Below are positions 30,991-42,197 of a stretch of DNA of 64,000 bases, in pieces. The stretch spans positions 75,499 to 139,498 of the forward strand of contig NZ_CP188322.1 of assembly GCF_050033475.1 (NCBI RefSeq). Direction: 5' to 3'. Made by a program: the position numbers and the translations under genes. Every line of letters begins with the position of its first letter. Position 1 is the stretch's first letter. The notes under the pieces are model-generated. The model was not told the DNA's origin, did not search any database, and saw only the letters and a program-made list of their open reading frames with translations. This DNA comes from Cetobacterium sp050033475 (GTDB lineage: Bacteria > Fusobacteriota > Fusobacteriia > Fusobacteriales > Fusobacteriaceae).

Positions 30991-32397
30991 TTAAATAGTT
31001 TTTATTTTAGCATTAACACTTAATGTTTTTTCATATTTATTATATTTCCATAAAGCCCATCCCATAAATAAAACTACTCCTCCAACATTATAAGATAAGG
31101 TTAATAAAATACTTTGACCTGATGGGAAAATAGCAGCAATAAAAGCAATAGAAAATATACATAATAATAATGAAGTTATTATTAATCCCACTTTTCTAGA
31201 ACCCATTTTGAAGTCTCTAGGTAAATGGTCTTTATTTAATCTTAAATTAAAATAAGCAATCATTATGAATAAAGGTGGCAGTAATGAAGTAGCAGCAGTC
31301 ATATTAATTATAACTCCTAATAGTTCGTTAATATCTCCTACACCTAAAGCAGGTATAATTAATAATGGAATAACAATAAATAATTGAATCCATGCAGCTC
31401 TTTCAGGAATTCCATATTTATTAAGTGCTACTGTTTTTTCTCCAAAAATATCCTTTGGAATTTCAGAGAAAAATACTTTAACAGGAGCAGAAGTCCATAC
31501 TAAAAGTGCACCTAAAGCACTTGCAAGCATAACAATTCCTATAAAATGATTAACAATTTTAGTACTAATTCCAAAGTAATTAGCAAGTCCTGAAAAAACT
31601 TGGAAAATACCAGAAGTATATGAAAGATCACTTTGAGGTACAAAAACATTTATTAATAAAGAACCTACAGAGTATAAACCACCAATCATAAGTCCACCAA
31701 TAACAATAGTTCTTACAAAAGCTTTAGGTCCTCCTTTTAAATCATTAATATATACCCCAATAGCTTCTGAACCACCAGCAGCAAAGAAGATCCAAGCCAT
31801 AGTTCCCATAAATTTCCAGTTAAAAGCAGGTGTCATAGCTTTTATTGTAATAGGTGTTGCAGGTTGAACTCCACCTAAAAGAGCTCCTCCACATAAAATT
31901 ATAAAAGCAAAGGACATTAAAAGCATTAAAGAACTTCCAAAACTAGTTACTCTACCAATCCAATCTGCTCCTTTTGTTGAAACCCAAGTTGCTACAACAA
32001 ATATTAATATAGACATTATAGTAACTGTAATTGGAGAGAAAGCGTATTCATATCCTAAGAAAGTATATGAAGTATAAACTAAAATGCTAGGTAATAAAGA
32101 TGTAAAATAAAATAAATTTACAAACCAATAAGCATAAGCACTTAAAAAAGCCCATTTAGGTCCTAAAGACGATTTAACCCATTGATAAACTCCAGATTCA
32201 GAATCTTTATTTAGGCTAACAAATTCAGAAATAATAAATACAAAAGGAATAAAGTAAAATATTGTTGCAAATAAGAAACCAGGGGCTGAAGCCATCCCGA
32301 TTTCTATATTATTATTAACAACATTTCTAAAGTTAAATACTGCTGCAATAGTCATTGAAAGTAATGAAAATTTACCAATCTTTGCTCTTGTTGACAT
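30991..32397 (-). CDS. APC-family permease, YgjI-like, of the ebg operon
   Basis: The 468-residue protein has about twelve membrane segments, with APC signatures FRNVVNNNIEIGMASAPGFL, SGVYQWVKSSLGPKWAFLS and IFFAAGGSEAIGVYINDLKG, close to the glutamate/GABA antiporter branch. In E. coli the permease-like gene ygjI lies next to ebgC, and the same order (ebgA, ebgC, permease) is kept here. Whether it carries an amino acid or a glycoside product is not known. GGAGG precedes the ATG; it starts 16 bp after ebgC. Confidence 0.85.
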   Translation of the reverse strand: MSTRAKIGKFSLLSMTIAAVFNFRNVVNNNIEIGMASAPGFLFATIFYFIPFVFIISEFVSLNKDSESGVYQWVKSSLGPKWAFLSAYAYWFVNLFYFTSLLPSILVYTSYTFLGYEYAFSPITVTIMSILIFVVATWVSTKGADWIGRVTSFGSSLMLLMSFAFIILCGGALLGGVQPATPITIKAMTPAFNWKFMGTMAWIFFAAGGSEAIGVYINDLKGGPKAFVRTIVIGGLMIGGLYSVGSLLINVFVPQSDLSYTSGIFQVFSGLANYFGISTKIVNHFIGIVMLASALGALLVWTSAPVKVFFSEIPKDIFGEKTVALNKYGIPERAAWIQLFIVIPLLIIPALGVGDINELLGVIINMTAATSLLPPLFIMIAYFNLRLNKDHLPRDFKMGSRKVGLIITSLLLCIFSIAFIAAIFPSGQSILLTLSYNVGGVVLFMGWALWKYNKYEKTLSVNAKIKTI

Positions 32398-32413
32398 ATG
32401 TATCCTCCAGGAA

Positions 32414-32863
32414 TTATTTATTTAAGAAATAATTATCTTCAATAGTTACTCTTAGAATAACTTTTTTTATATTTTCTCCACCTAAAAATTTATGAGCTTC
32501 ATGATTTTCAATAATAATTAAATTTCCTGATTTTAAATTAATTATTTCGCCATTTCCTTGGAAATATTCTCTATCTGTTTCATCTGAATATGGAGTTATT
32601 GAACATAAATCAGATTTTTTTCCAATTTCTAATTTTTCTTCTCCTGAAATATAATAATGTACATCCATGTATCTTCTATTTCCTGTAAAATTATTTTCTT
32701 TAGGATTAATAGTAGAGATTTTATAAACTAGAGAATCTCCAATACTATAGAAAATATTTTCTTTAATATTTTCTATATTTTCAATTGCCTCAGCACATCT
32801 AATCCATTTTTTTCCAACTCTAAAAATACTTTTAAATTCTTCGAAATTTTGTAAGATAACCAT
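32414..32863 (-). CDS. ebgC: EbgC/YhcH/YiaL-family protein, beta-galactosidase partner
   Basis: The 149-residue protein is a cupin-like member of the YhcH/YjgK/YiaL group: YMDVHYYISGEEKLEIGKKS, NGEIINLKSGNLIIIENHEA and HKFLGGENIKKVILRVTI. The His and Glu residues form a probable metal site. In E. coli, EbgC is the small subunit needed for full activity of the EbgA beta-galactosidase. Here it directly follows the ebgA homolog by 10 bp. AGGAGG precedes the ATG. Confidence 0.88.
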   Translation of the reverse strand: MVILQNFEEFKSIFRVGKKWIRCAEAIENIENIKENIFYSIGDSLVYKISTINPKENNFTGNRRYMDVHYYISGEEKLEIGKKSDLCSITPYSDETDREYFQGNGEIINLKSGNLIIIENHEAHKFLGGENIKKVILRVTIEDNYFLNK

Positions 32864-32873
32864 TTTAATCCTC

Positions 32874-35915
<3,042 letters not shown>

Positions 35916-35968
35916 TTAATATACTCACCCGCCTAATTTAATACTTAATATACGTTTTCGATATAAAG

Positions 35969-36023
35969 AATATACTACAACGAATTAATTAAGTCAATAA
36001 TTTTAGTAAAAATTTTACTAAAA
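35969..36023 (-). promoter_or_regulatory. ebg operon promoter with LacI-type operator
   Basis: On the minus strand, TTGACT (complement of 35992-35997) and TATATT (complement of 35969-35974) are 17 bp apart. Just upstream of the -35 lies a perfect inverted repeat, TTTTAGTAAAA and TTTTACTAAAA around a single A (36001-36023). It sits between divergent genes, so the LacI-type protein encoded at 36107 is the likely binder. Confidence 0.7.
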
Positions 36024-36106
36024 AAATAAAAATAACAAATAAATTGTAAGCATATAGTAAAAATATGGTAAACTATATTTATAAAAACATATTGAGGGGG
36101 ATATGT

Positions 36107-37072
36107 ATGGCTACATTAAAAGAAATTGCAGAACTTACAAAACTCTCTATCGCAACAGTTTCTAGAATTTTAAATAATGATGTAACATTATCAGTTAAGG
36201 ATGAAACTAAATGTAGAGTATTAGAGGTTGCCGAAAAATTAAATTATAAAGGATTAACTAAACAAAATAATAAGAAAAATTATGAAATAGGTATTATATT
36301 TAATTATAAAGAAGAAGTAGAATTAATGGATCCGTATTATTTATCTATTAGATTTGCAATAGAAGAGGAAGCTGTTAAGTTAGGAATTCCATTTTATAAA
36401 TTTTATGGACTAGATTCTATAGATAAATCTATATCTATGACAGGAATCATAGCCGTAGGTAATTTTTTAGAAAAAGAATTAGAAGAAATGGAAAAAATAA
36501 CATCAAATATTATTTTAGTAGATTCGCCAGGAAATAAAAAATATGATACAATCACTGTTGATTTGAAAGAAATAACTGGAGAAATAATTGAATTATTTTT
36601 GAAAAAAAATCGTAAAAAAATAGGTTTTATTGGTGGAAGAGATTATTCTGAAAAAATAGATGAAAGAGAAAAGGCTATAATTGAATATGGCCAATGGAAT
36701 GATCACATAGATTTGGAAAATATTTATATAGGTGAATTTACAAGTCGTTCAGGTTACAAATTAGCAAAGGAAATGATTAATAAAAATTCTTTACCAGATG
36801 CTTTATTTGTGGCCAATGATTCGATAGCTTTAGGAGTTTTAAAAGCTTTAAATGAAAATGGAATTAAAATACCTCAAGATATATCAATTATAAGTATAAA
36901 TGATATTCCTGCTTCACAATTTACATATCCTGCATTATCAACAATAAAAATTTATTCAGATATAATGGGAAAAGAAAGTGTGAAGATGGTGAAGGATAAA
37001 ATAGAAAATATGAGAGAATATCCATTAAAAGTATATGTTCCTTTTTCAATAAAATTAAGAGAAACACTTTAA
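36107..37072 (+). CDS. ebgR: LacI-family transcriptional regulator, EbgR-like
   Basis: The protein of about 321 residues has an N-terminal LacI helix-turn-helix (MATLKEIAELTKLSIATVSR, ILNNDVTLSVKDETKCRVLE). A periplasmic-binding-like sensor domain follows (IIAVGNF; FIGGRDYSEKIDEREKA; PDALFVANDSIALGVLKALN; ISIISINDIPASQFTYPALS). The start at 36107 follows GAGGGGG; the frame extends upstream without a ribosome site. It is divergent from the ebgA operon and probably represses it through the 36001-36023 palindrome. Confidence 0.9.
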   Translation: MATLKEIAELTKLSIATVSRILNNDVTLSVKDETKCRVLEVAEKLNYKGLTKQNNKKNYEIGIIFNYKEEVELMDPYYLSIRFAIEEEAVKLGIPFYKFYGLDSIDKSISMTGIIAVGNFLEKELEEMEKITSNIILVDSPGNKKYDTITVDLKEITGEIIELFLKKNRKKIGFIGGRDYSEKIDEREKAIIEYGQWNDHIDLENIYIGEFTSRSGYKLAKEMINKNSLPDALFVANDSIALGVLKALNENGIKIPQDISIISINDIPASQFTYPALSTIKIYSDIMGKESVKMVKDKIENMREYPLKVYVPFSIKLRETL

Positions 37073-37097
37073 AATAATTTTGGAGGGAAGAGAAGTT

Positions 37098-37856
37098 ATG
37101 AAAAAAACAACGATTCTATCTTTAGTTAATCAAAAAGGTGGAGTTGCTAAAACAACATCAACAATAAATTTAGCTGCAGCACTGTCAAAATTAGGAAAAA
37201 AAGTTTTAGTTATTGATTTAGATCCTCAGGGAAATTGTACAGTAGGTTCAGGTATAGATTTAACAAATTTAAAATACGGAACTTATAATTTATTATTAGA
37301 GAATACACCAGCAGAAGATTGTATCATAAAAAGAGATTCATATGATATTATAGGAACGGATATAAAACTTGCAGGAGCAGAATTAATAATAATTTCCAAA
37401 ATAGCTAGAGAAAGTTTATTAAAACATAAGTTAGATAAATTAACAGGTTATGATTTTATTTTAATAGATTGTCCTCCAAGTTTATCATTGTTAACAGTAA
37501 ATGCATTAACTGCATCAACATCTGCCTATGTTCCTGTTTCAGCTTCAGTTTTTGCTGTAGGTGGAATAACTCAATTATCAGATACAATAGATTCGATAAA
37601 AATATTAAATAAAGATTTAGAAATTAAAGGTGTATTTTTAACAAGATTTGATAAAAGAGAAAAATTTAATTATATGGTTGAAGATGCTTTGTTACAAATG
37701 TTTGAAGAAAAACTTTTAAAAACAAAAATAAGAGTTTGTGCAGATATAAATAAATCTCAAGTTCAAGGGGTAGATATTTTTACTCATAATCCAAAAGCTA
37801 GATCAGCAGAAGATTATATGCAATTGGCACAGGAGGTTATAGAACTTGAAAAATAA
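37098..37856 (+). CDS. parA: ParA/Soj-type partition ATPase
   Basis: The protein of about 252 residues has the deviant Walker A motif LVNQKGGVAKTTSTINLAAA, the Walker A' segment VIDLDPQGNCTVG and the Walker B-like FILIDCPPSLSLLTVNAL. It lacks the N-terminal HTH of larger plasmid ParA proteins, so it is the chromosomal or type Ib-like short form. It overlaps the downstream parB-like gene by 11 bp. Start at 37098 is ten bases after GGAGG. It would segregate the replicon whose origin is at 25 kb, about 12 kb away. Confidence 0.93.
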   Translation: MKKTTILSLVNQKGGVAKTTSTINLAAALSKLGKKVLVIDLDPQGNCTVGSGIDLTNLKYGTYNLLLENTPAEDCIIKRDSYDIIGTDIKLAGAELIIISKIARESLLKHKLDKLTGYDFILIDCPPSLSLLTVNALTASTSAYVPVSASVFAVGGITQLSDTIDSIKILNKDLEIKGVFLTRFDKREKFNYMVEDALLQMFEEKLLKTKIRVCADINKSQVQGVDIFTHNPKARSAEDYMQLAQEVIELEK

Positions 37857-38541
37857 TTTGTTAGGGTCTTTGGTGAGTAAAGCTAAGGAAAAGAAAGAAA
37901 ATATAGCATTACAAACAGGATTAATTCGTGAGGAATATAAACCAACAATAGATTATGATTTATTAGAAATTAATTCTTCCGAAAAGGAATTATTAATAGA
38001 ATATGAAAAAAAATTATCTCACCATATAAGTGAAATGAGAAAAAATATTTTTGATATTTCAGAAGCATTATTTTTAGCTCAAAAAAGTTTATCAAATCAT
38101 CATGATGGGACTTTTTGTAAATGGTATGAGATGTTAGGTTTAAAGAAAGATTTTGTTTATATGTGTTTAAAGAGATACAATTTATATTTGGAATATAAAT
38201 TAGAAAAAGTATTTAATCTTCCTGATAGATCTATAAAAGATATCTCAAAATTAAAATCCTTAGTTTCAGAAGAGAAAATAATTACTTTATTAAATAGTTC
38301 AAAAATTTCTGAAGAATTAAAAGAATTGAAAAAAGAGTTTTCGGTCAGACCGAAAACTGAAAAAAAATCAAACTTATCAATTTGGATAAATAAAAAAACT
38401 AAAAATTCTATAGAGTTTATAACAGAAGGTATTTTTTTACCAAAAAATAACTTAATTGAAGATATGATTGTTTATAGTGAGAATGGTAAAGTTTATATAA
38501 AAATAAAAGAAGAGTTTTTATGTGAATATGAAAAAAAATAA
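37846..38541 (+). CDS. ParA partner: ParB-analog DNA-binding protein, not classical ParB
   Basis: The 231-residue protein lacks the ParB nuclease-like motif GERRxxA. Its middle (MRKNIFDISEALFLAQKSLS, GTFCKWYEMLGLKKDFVYMC, LKRYNLYLEYKLEKVF) resembles the DUF3102-type helix-turn-helix found in some plasmid partition proteins. The C-terminus has a short basic and beta-rich tail. It starts at a TTG nine or ten bases after AGGAGG and overlaps parA, which fixes it as the partner gene. A perfect 23-bp palindrome lies within the coding sequence at 38336-38358. Role by position; fold by pattern. Confidence 0.7.
   Translation: MKNNLLGSLVSKAKEKKENIALQTGLIREEYKPTIDYDLLEINSSEKELLIEYEKKLSHHISEMRKNIFDISEALFLAQKSLSNHHDGTFCKWYEMLGLKKDFVYMCLKRYNLYLEYKLEKVFNLPDRSIKDISKLKSLVSEEKIITLLNSSKISEELKELKKEFSVRPKTEKKSNLSIWINKKTKNSIEFITEGIFLPKNNLIEDMIVYSENGKVYIKIKEEFLCEYEKK
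38336..38358. repeat. Perfect 23-bp palindrome inside the parB-like gene, candidate centromere
   Basis: AGTTTTCGGTC (38336-38346) and GACCGAAAACT (38348-38358) are exact reverse complements around one A. They force the uncommon codons TCG, GTC and CCG in a gene that otherwise favours AT-rich codons. This suggests selection on the DNA itself, such as a ParB-analog binding site. Confidence 0.6.
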
Positions 38542-38545
38542 AAAT

Positions 38546-38577
38546 CCCCAAATCTAATAAATAGATTTGGGGTATTT
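38546..38577. terminator. Bidirectional hairpin terminator after the par genes
   Basis: CCCCAAATCTA (38546-38556) pairs with TAGATTTGGGG (38562-38572), with A residues before and T residues after. It lies between the convergent par and yjdM genes. Confidence 0.88.
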
Positions 38578-38919
38578 TTATGATTTCTTTACAAATTCAG
38601 ATTTTAATTTCATAGCTCCAATTCCATCAATTTTACAATCGATATCATGGTCACCATCAATTAAACGAATATTTTTAACTTTAGTCCCTTGTTTTACAAC
38701 TAATGAACTTCCTTTAATTTTTAAATCTTTAATAACAACAACAGTATCACCATCAACAAGAATACTTCCATTAGCATCTTTGTAAACTTTCTCTTCAGAT
38801 TCTTGATCATCAGTTGCTGTTAAAGACCACTCGTGAAAACATTCAGGACAAACTAAAATTTCTCCATCTTCGTATGTATATTCAGAATTACATTTTGGGC
38901 AATTAGGTAATTTTATCAT
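38578..38919 (-). CDS. yjdM: YjdM/PhnA-family zinc-ribbon protein
   Basis: The 113-residue protein has an N-terminal zinc ribbon (CPKCNSEYTYEDGEILVCPECFHEW) and the highly conserved C-terminal SH3-like part (VVVIKDLKIKGSSLVVKQGT, KVKNIRLIDGDHDIDCKIDG, IGAMKLKSEFVKK). It is nearly superposable on E. coli YjdM (formerly PhnA). Despite the old name, it is not shown to act in phosphonate metabolism; its function is unclear. The ribosome site (GGAG) is about 12 bases before the ATG. Confidence 0.92.
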   Translation of the reverse strand: MIKLPNCPKCNSEYTYEDGEILVCPECFHEWSLTATDDQESEEKVYKDANGSILVDGDTVVVIKDLKIKGSSLVVKQGTKVKNIRLIDGDHDIDCKIDGIGAMKLKSEFVKKS

Positions 38920-39006
38920 ATTTTTATAATTTCTCCATTTCTTAAATAAATTTTAATAGTTTTTATATTATAAAATAATTTCGAAATTTTGTCAAATGGA
39001 GTAACT

Positions 39007-39732
39007 TTATAATGATTTTATAAATATATATTTATTTTCTGAAGAAAGTTCTTGAGAGAAAATATAATTATTATCTTTGAAATTTTTAATTTTAGAAATA
39101 TCTTCTATTTTATTTAAAATAAAATAGTCTAACATTTTCCCACGCATTTTTTTGGCTTCATTACTATTTATTTTTAAATTATTATTTTCTAAAATAAAAA
39201 AATCAATATCGACTACAGAAAATTTCTTTCGGTCGATAATTTTTGAAAATTCTTTAGAGGCAAGATTTATAATTAGTTCTTTTTCTTGGAAAAAATTATT
39301 TATATTTTCTTTCCAAAAATTATAAAGGGAAGTTTCCATAATTTTCATAGTCATATCTAATCTATAGGGCTTAATAAGAGTCATAGGAGTTAGAACACCA
39401 TAAAAAGCAGATAAAATTCGACAATATTTATTAGCATATATTATATTTTCTGTGGAATATTTTTCTAATGATAAATTAGAAAAACTAACACCATCATAAA
39501 GAAATAAAGCTGGATGAGATTTTAAATTATTGTAATTAGAAATATTATTGATAGTTTCTGTTAAAAGTTTATCTTTAATTTTCATTATTTTACTTAAATC
39601 TTCAGATGATAAATTTTTAAGAATATTATTTAATAAATCGGATTCTTTTTTAAAATGAATTATGTCATTAGAAAAAGAAATACTTATATTTTTATAATTC
39701 ATACCTTTACTTGGAGAAAAAATAATTTTCAT
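39007..39732 (-). CDS. yaaA: YaaA/UPF0246 peroxide-response protein
   Basis: The 241-residue protein begins MKIIFSPSKGMNYKNI, the family's N-terminus. It contains ALFLYDGVSFSNLSLEKYST, RILSAFYGVLTPMTLIKPYR, LDMTMKI, LINLASKEFSKIID and KMRGKMLDYFI. YaaA lowers free iron under peroxide stress in E. coli and binds DNA. The ATG at 39732 follows GAGGTG; the upstream frame to 39789 overlaps a terminator hairpin and is not used. Confidence 0.9.
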   Translation of the reverse strand: MKIIFSPSKGMNYKNISISFSNDIIHFKKESDLLNNILKNLSSEDLSKIMKIKDKLLTETINNISNYNNLKSHPALFLYDGVSFSNLSLEKYSTENIIYANKYCRILSAFYGVLTPMTLIKPYRLDMTMKIMETSLYNFWKENINNFFQEKELIINLASKEFSKIIDRKKFSVVDIDFFILENNNLKINSNEAKKMRGKMLDYFILNKIEDISKIKNFKDNNYIFSQELSSENKYIFIKSL

Positions 39733-39760
39733 AATACACCTCACTAAAAATTTAATAAAA

Positions 39761-39796
39761 AAACAGTTGATACATAGATAGTATATCAACTGTTTG
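39761..39796. terminator. Hairpin terminator between the permease gene and yaaA
   Basis: AAACAGTTGATA (39761-39772) pairs with TATCAACTGTTT (39784-39795), with an A-run before it that gives a T-run on the minus strand. It ends the permease transcript (minus strand). Confidence 0.75.
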
Positions 39797-39801
39797 TAAA
39801 T

Positions 39802-41238
39802 TTAGTTATTTGTTTTTTTTGCAATTTTAGGAAGAATAAATCCTAAACCTACCAATACAACTGGAGTTAAAATATTTAAAGTTAATTGGAAAAACCATTC
39901 AGAAGTAAATGCAGGTATATCTTTAGGGAAAACACCCATTGAGCAGGCAAATGCAGTAAATGCAAAACACCAAACTCCAACTAAAGTTGCTAATTTATCA
40001 TTTTTTATAAATTTATACTTAGCATGAGCTGTTAAATTTTTATTTTTCAATAATCCTCTTAATCCGATATAAGCCAGGAATACCCATAGATATCTTAAAG
40101 GCATAACTATAGAGTTCAAGTCTAATAACCAGTTATAAAGATTATTCATATTTCCTATTCCAAAGGCTGGGATAATGATAAGAATACTTACTAAAATAGC
40201 AGTTAATTTATATCCATTTATAGGAGCACCATATTCATTTGTGATTGCGAAAGATTTAGGAATATATCTTTTGTCAGCATCACCAATTAATATTTTTAAA
40301 GGTGCATCTATTGAAAACATTAATCCTGCTACCTGTCCTAAGGCATTAGCAATAGCATATAAAACTAATAGTAAATTTCCAACACCATAATATTCACCAA
40401 GTAATTTGAATGCATAATATTGACCATTCATTTTTAAATCTGCTGGAATATTGTTACTGTTAAACATAATACCCATTGCAAAAGATCCTAATAAAGCTGA
40501 CATACCAACCATTGCTGCAAGAGCTAACATTCCTTTAGGAAAATTTCTGTCTGGATGATCTAGATCTTTAACATATGGAGATATTTTTTCAGCACCACCA
40601 ACAGCAAAAATTAACATAGATATTGTTGTAAAATATCTAAAATCAAATTTAGGTAAGAAAGTACTCATACTCCATACTGTAGTCGCAGACTTAGCATCAA
40701 CTAATTTTGGAGCTGCTACAGTTAAAAGTATATATAAAATTCCCATGAAAAACATAGATGTTCCTGCAAGAGCACCAATTCTTTTTAAAGAGTTGATTCC
40801 CTTTGATGATAGCCATAAGAATACTAAAAATATTATTAATACTATACTTTGTAAAAGAATAGGATTGAAATTTTTAATAATACTTGCATCTTGGAAAAAT
40901 ACCCAACTTAAAGCAACTAAAACATTTTGAGGTTTTTGTGCTAAGTATGGAATATGTACAACCCAATATGTCCAACCAGCTAAGTAAGCAATCATAGGTC
41001 CATAAGTAGATCCTATCCAACTTGAAACTCCACCAGATTGATGATCAAATACAGATCCCATTTCTCCAACCATAAGTGCGTAAGGTAAAAAATATAAAGA
41101 TAATATTAGTATCCAAGAAATAACAACTGTAAGACCTTGATTGGCATAGTTATTAACAACATTTCCAAATCCCCAAACAATTGTAAATCCCATCATGGCT
41201 AATGTTCGCCAATTGATTTTTTTAACGTTTGTTCCCAT
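39802..41238 (-). CDS. APC-family amino-acid permease (YjeM/glutamate-GABA antiporter-like)
   Basis: The 478-residue protein has twelve predicted membrane segments and APC signatures GFTIVWGFGNVVNNYANQG, QSGGVSSWIGSTYGPMIAYL and MLIFAVGGAEKISPYVKDLD. It probably exchanges or imports an amino acid. It differs clearly from the ebg-linked permease at 30991. AAAGGAG precedes the ATG. The gene appears to be transcribed alone. Confidence 0.87.
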   Translation of the reverse strand: MGTNVKKINWRTLAMMGFTIVWGFGNVVNNYANQGLTVVISWILILSLYFLPYALMVGEMGSVFDHQSGGVSSWIGSTYGPMIAYLAGWTYWVVHIPYLAQKPQNVLVALSWVFFQDASIIKNFNPILLQSIVLIIFLVFLWLSSKGINSLKRIGALAGTSMFFMGILYILLTVAAPKLVDAKSATTVWSMSTFLPKFDFRYFTTISMLIFAVGGAEKISPYVKDLDHPDRNFPKGMLALAAMVGMSALLGSFAMGIMFNSNNIPADLKMNGQYYAFKLLGEYYGVGNLLLVLYAIANALGQVAGLMFSIDAPLKILIGDADKRYIPKSFAITNEYGAPINGYKLTAILVSILIIIPAFGIGNMNNLYNWLLDLNSIVMPLRYLWVFLAYIGLRGLLKNKNLTAHAKYKFIKNDKLATLVGVWCFAFTAFACSMGVFPKDIPAFTSEWFFQLTLNILTPVVLVGLGFILPKIAKKTNN

Positions 41239-41449
41239 TAATTCTGCTCCTTTTTTTATACAATTAAAAATATCACTTTATCAATGTCTAAGAATACAGT
41301 AAATATACGCAAAATGCAAATTTTTTTTATATAATTACTAAAAAATGAAATAATATTTTTATTTATCCTAAAAATATAGTATGGAATTTAAGAATTTATA
41401 TTTTTAAAATTAATGTGGTATAATAATAAAAAGCTGGGAGGGATGAATT

Positions 41450-41542
41450 ATGAAAGAAGAGCATAAGAAAAGAATCTATATGGCAATTGTTTTAATAATT
41501 ATTTTAGCATTAGGGTTTTTCTGTTTACCATGGAATATTTAG
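41450..41542 (+). CDS. Orphan 30-residue membrane microprotein
   Basis: The reading frame starts at an ATG with GGGAGGG upstream and encodes a basic, polar start (MKEEHKKRIYMA) followed by one membrane helix (IVLIIILALGFFCLPWNI) and a stop. An extended -10 box lies about 25-30 bp before the start and a clear hairpin terminator follows, so it looks like a complete one-gene unit. It has a single Trp, so it does not look like a Trp attenuator leader. No family is recognised; it may be a regulator or subunit of a membrane complex. Confidence 0.6.
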   Translation: MKEEHKKRIYMAIVLIIILALGFFCLPWNI

Positions 41543-41551
41543 AGAGCAAAG

Positions 41552-41587
41552 AAAAAGTTTCTAAGGCTATTATTAGAAACTTTTTTT
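41552..41587 (+). terminator. Hairpin terminator after the microprotein gene
   Basis: AAAAAGTTTCTAA (41552-41564) pairs with TTAGAAACTTTTT (41573-41585), continuing in T residues. It separates the microprotein unit from pabA. Confidence 0.85.
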
Positions 41588-41609
41588 ATTTAATAGAGGT
41601 GATTTTATT

Positions 41610-42197
41610 ATGATATTAATGATAGATAATTTTGATTCGTTTACTTATAATTTAGTTCAATATTTAGAAATGCTAAATGAAGAGGTTATAGTTCGAAGAA
41701 ATAATAGTATAACAATAGAAGAAATAAAAAGATTAAGACCAGAAATAATAGTAATTTCACCAGGACCAGGAAATCCAAAGGATGCTGGAATAAGTATGGA
41801 AATTATTGAAGTATTTAAAGGTAAAATTCCAATTTTGGGAATTTGTTTAGGACATCAATCTATAGGAGAAATTTTTGGTGGAAATATAATAAAGGGATTA
41901 GAACCAGTTCATGGAAAAGTATACCCTATAATTCATAACAAAAAAGGAATATTTAAAGAATTACCAAGTCCGCTAAATGTAACTCGATATCATTCTCTAG
42001 TAATAGATAAGAAAACTTTGCCAGAGTGTCTTGAAATAACTGCTGAAACTGAAGATGGTCAAATTATGGGTGTTAGACATAAAAAATTTTTAATAGAAGG
42101 AGTTCAATTTCATCCAGAAGCAATTTTAACAGAATATGGATTAGATATGCTTAAGAATTTTTTAATGGAGGCACAAAATGTTAATAAAGGAATTTAA
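41610..42197 (+). CDS. pabA: Aminodeoxychorismate synthase glutamine amidotransferase
   Basis: The 195-residue class-I amidotransferase has ILMIDNFDSFTYNLVQYLE, VISPGPGNPKDAG, the nucleophile Cys in GICLGHQSIGEIFGG and the His-Glu pair in GVQFHPEAILTEYG. It supplies ammonia to PabB for p-aminobenzoate synthesis, the folate branch from chorismate. It could also serve anthranilate synthase (TrpG), but the following pabB and pabC genes favour folate. It overlaps pabB by 20 bp. Confidence 0.93.
   Translation: MILMIDNFDSFTYNLVQYLEMLNEEVIVRRNNSITIEEIKRLRPEIIVISPGPGNPKDAGISMEIIEVFKGKIPILGICLGHQSIGEIFGGNIIKGLEPVHGKVYPIIHNKKGIFKELPSPLNVTRYHSLVIDKKTLPECLEITAETEDGQIMGVRHKKFLIEGVQFHPEAILTEYGLDMLKNFLMEAQNVNKGI

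Larger units (their letters stand above)
41239..41609. other. Gap of 370 bp: holds a 30-codon gene with its own promoter and terminator
   Basis: Apart from the AT-rich leader of the leftward permease gene (41239-41400), the gap contains an extended -10 promoter (TGGTATAAT, with -10 at 41420-41425), a ribosome site, a 30-codon reading frame (41450-41542) and a hairpin terminator (41552-41585). The pabA ribosome site follows. No riboswitch was recognised. Confidence 0.6.

Noticed and set aside
41450..41542. Leader peptide for tryptophan attenuation of the following pab genes
   Set aside because: It has only one Trp, a membrane-helix composition and its own simple terminator, and the downstream genes make folate precursor rather than tryptophan.
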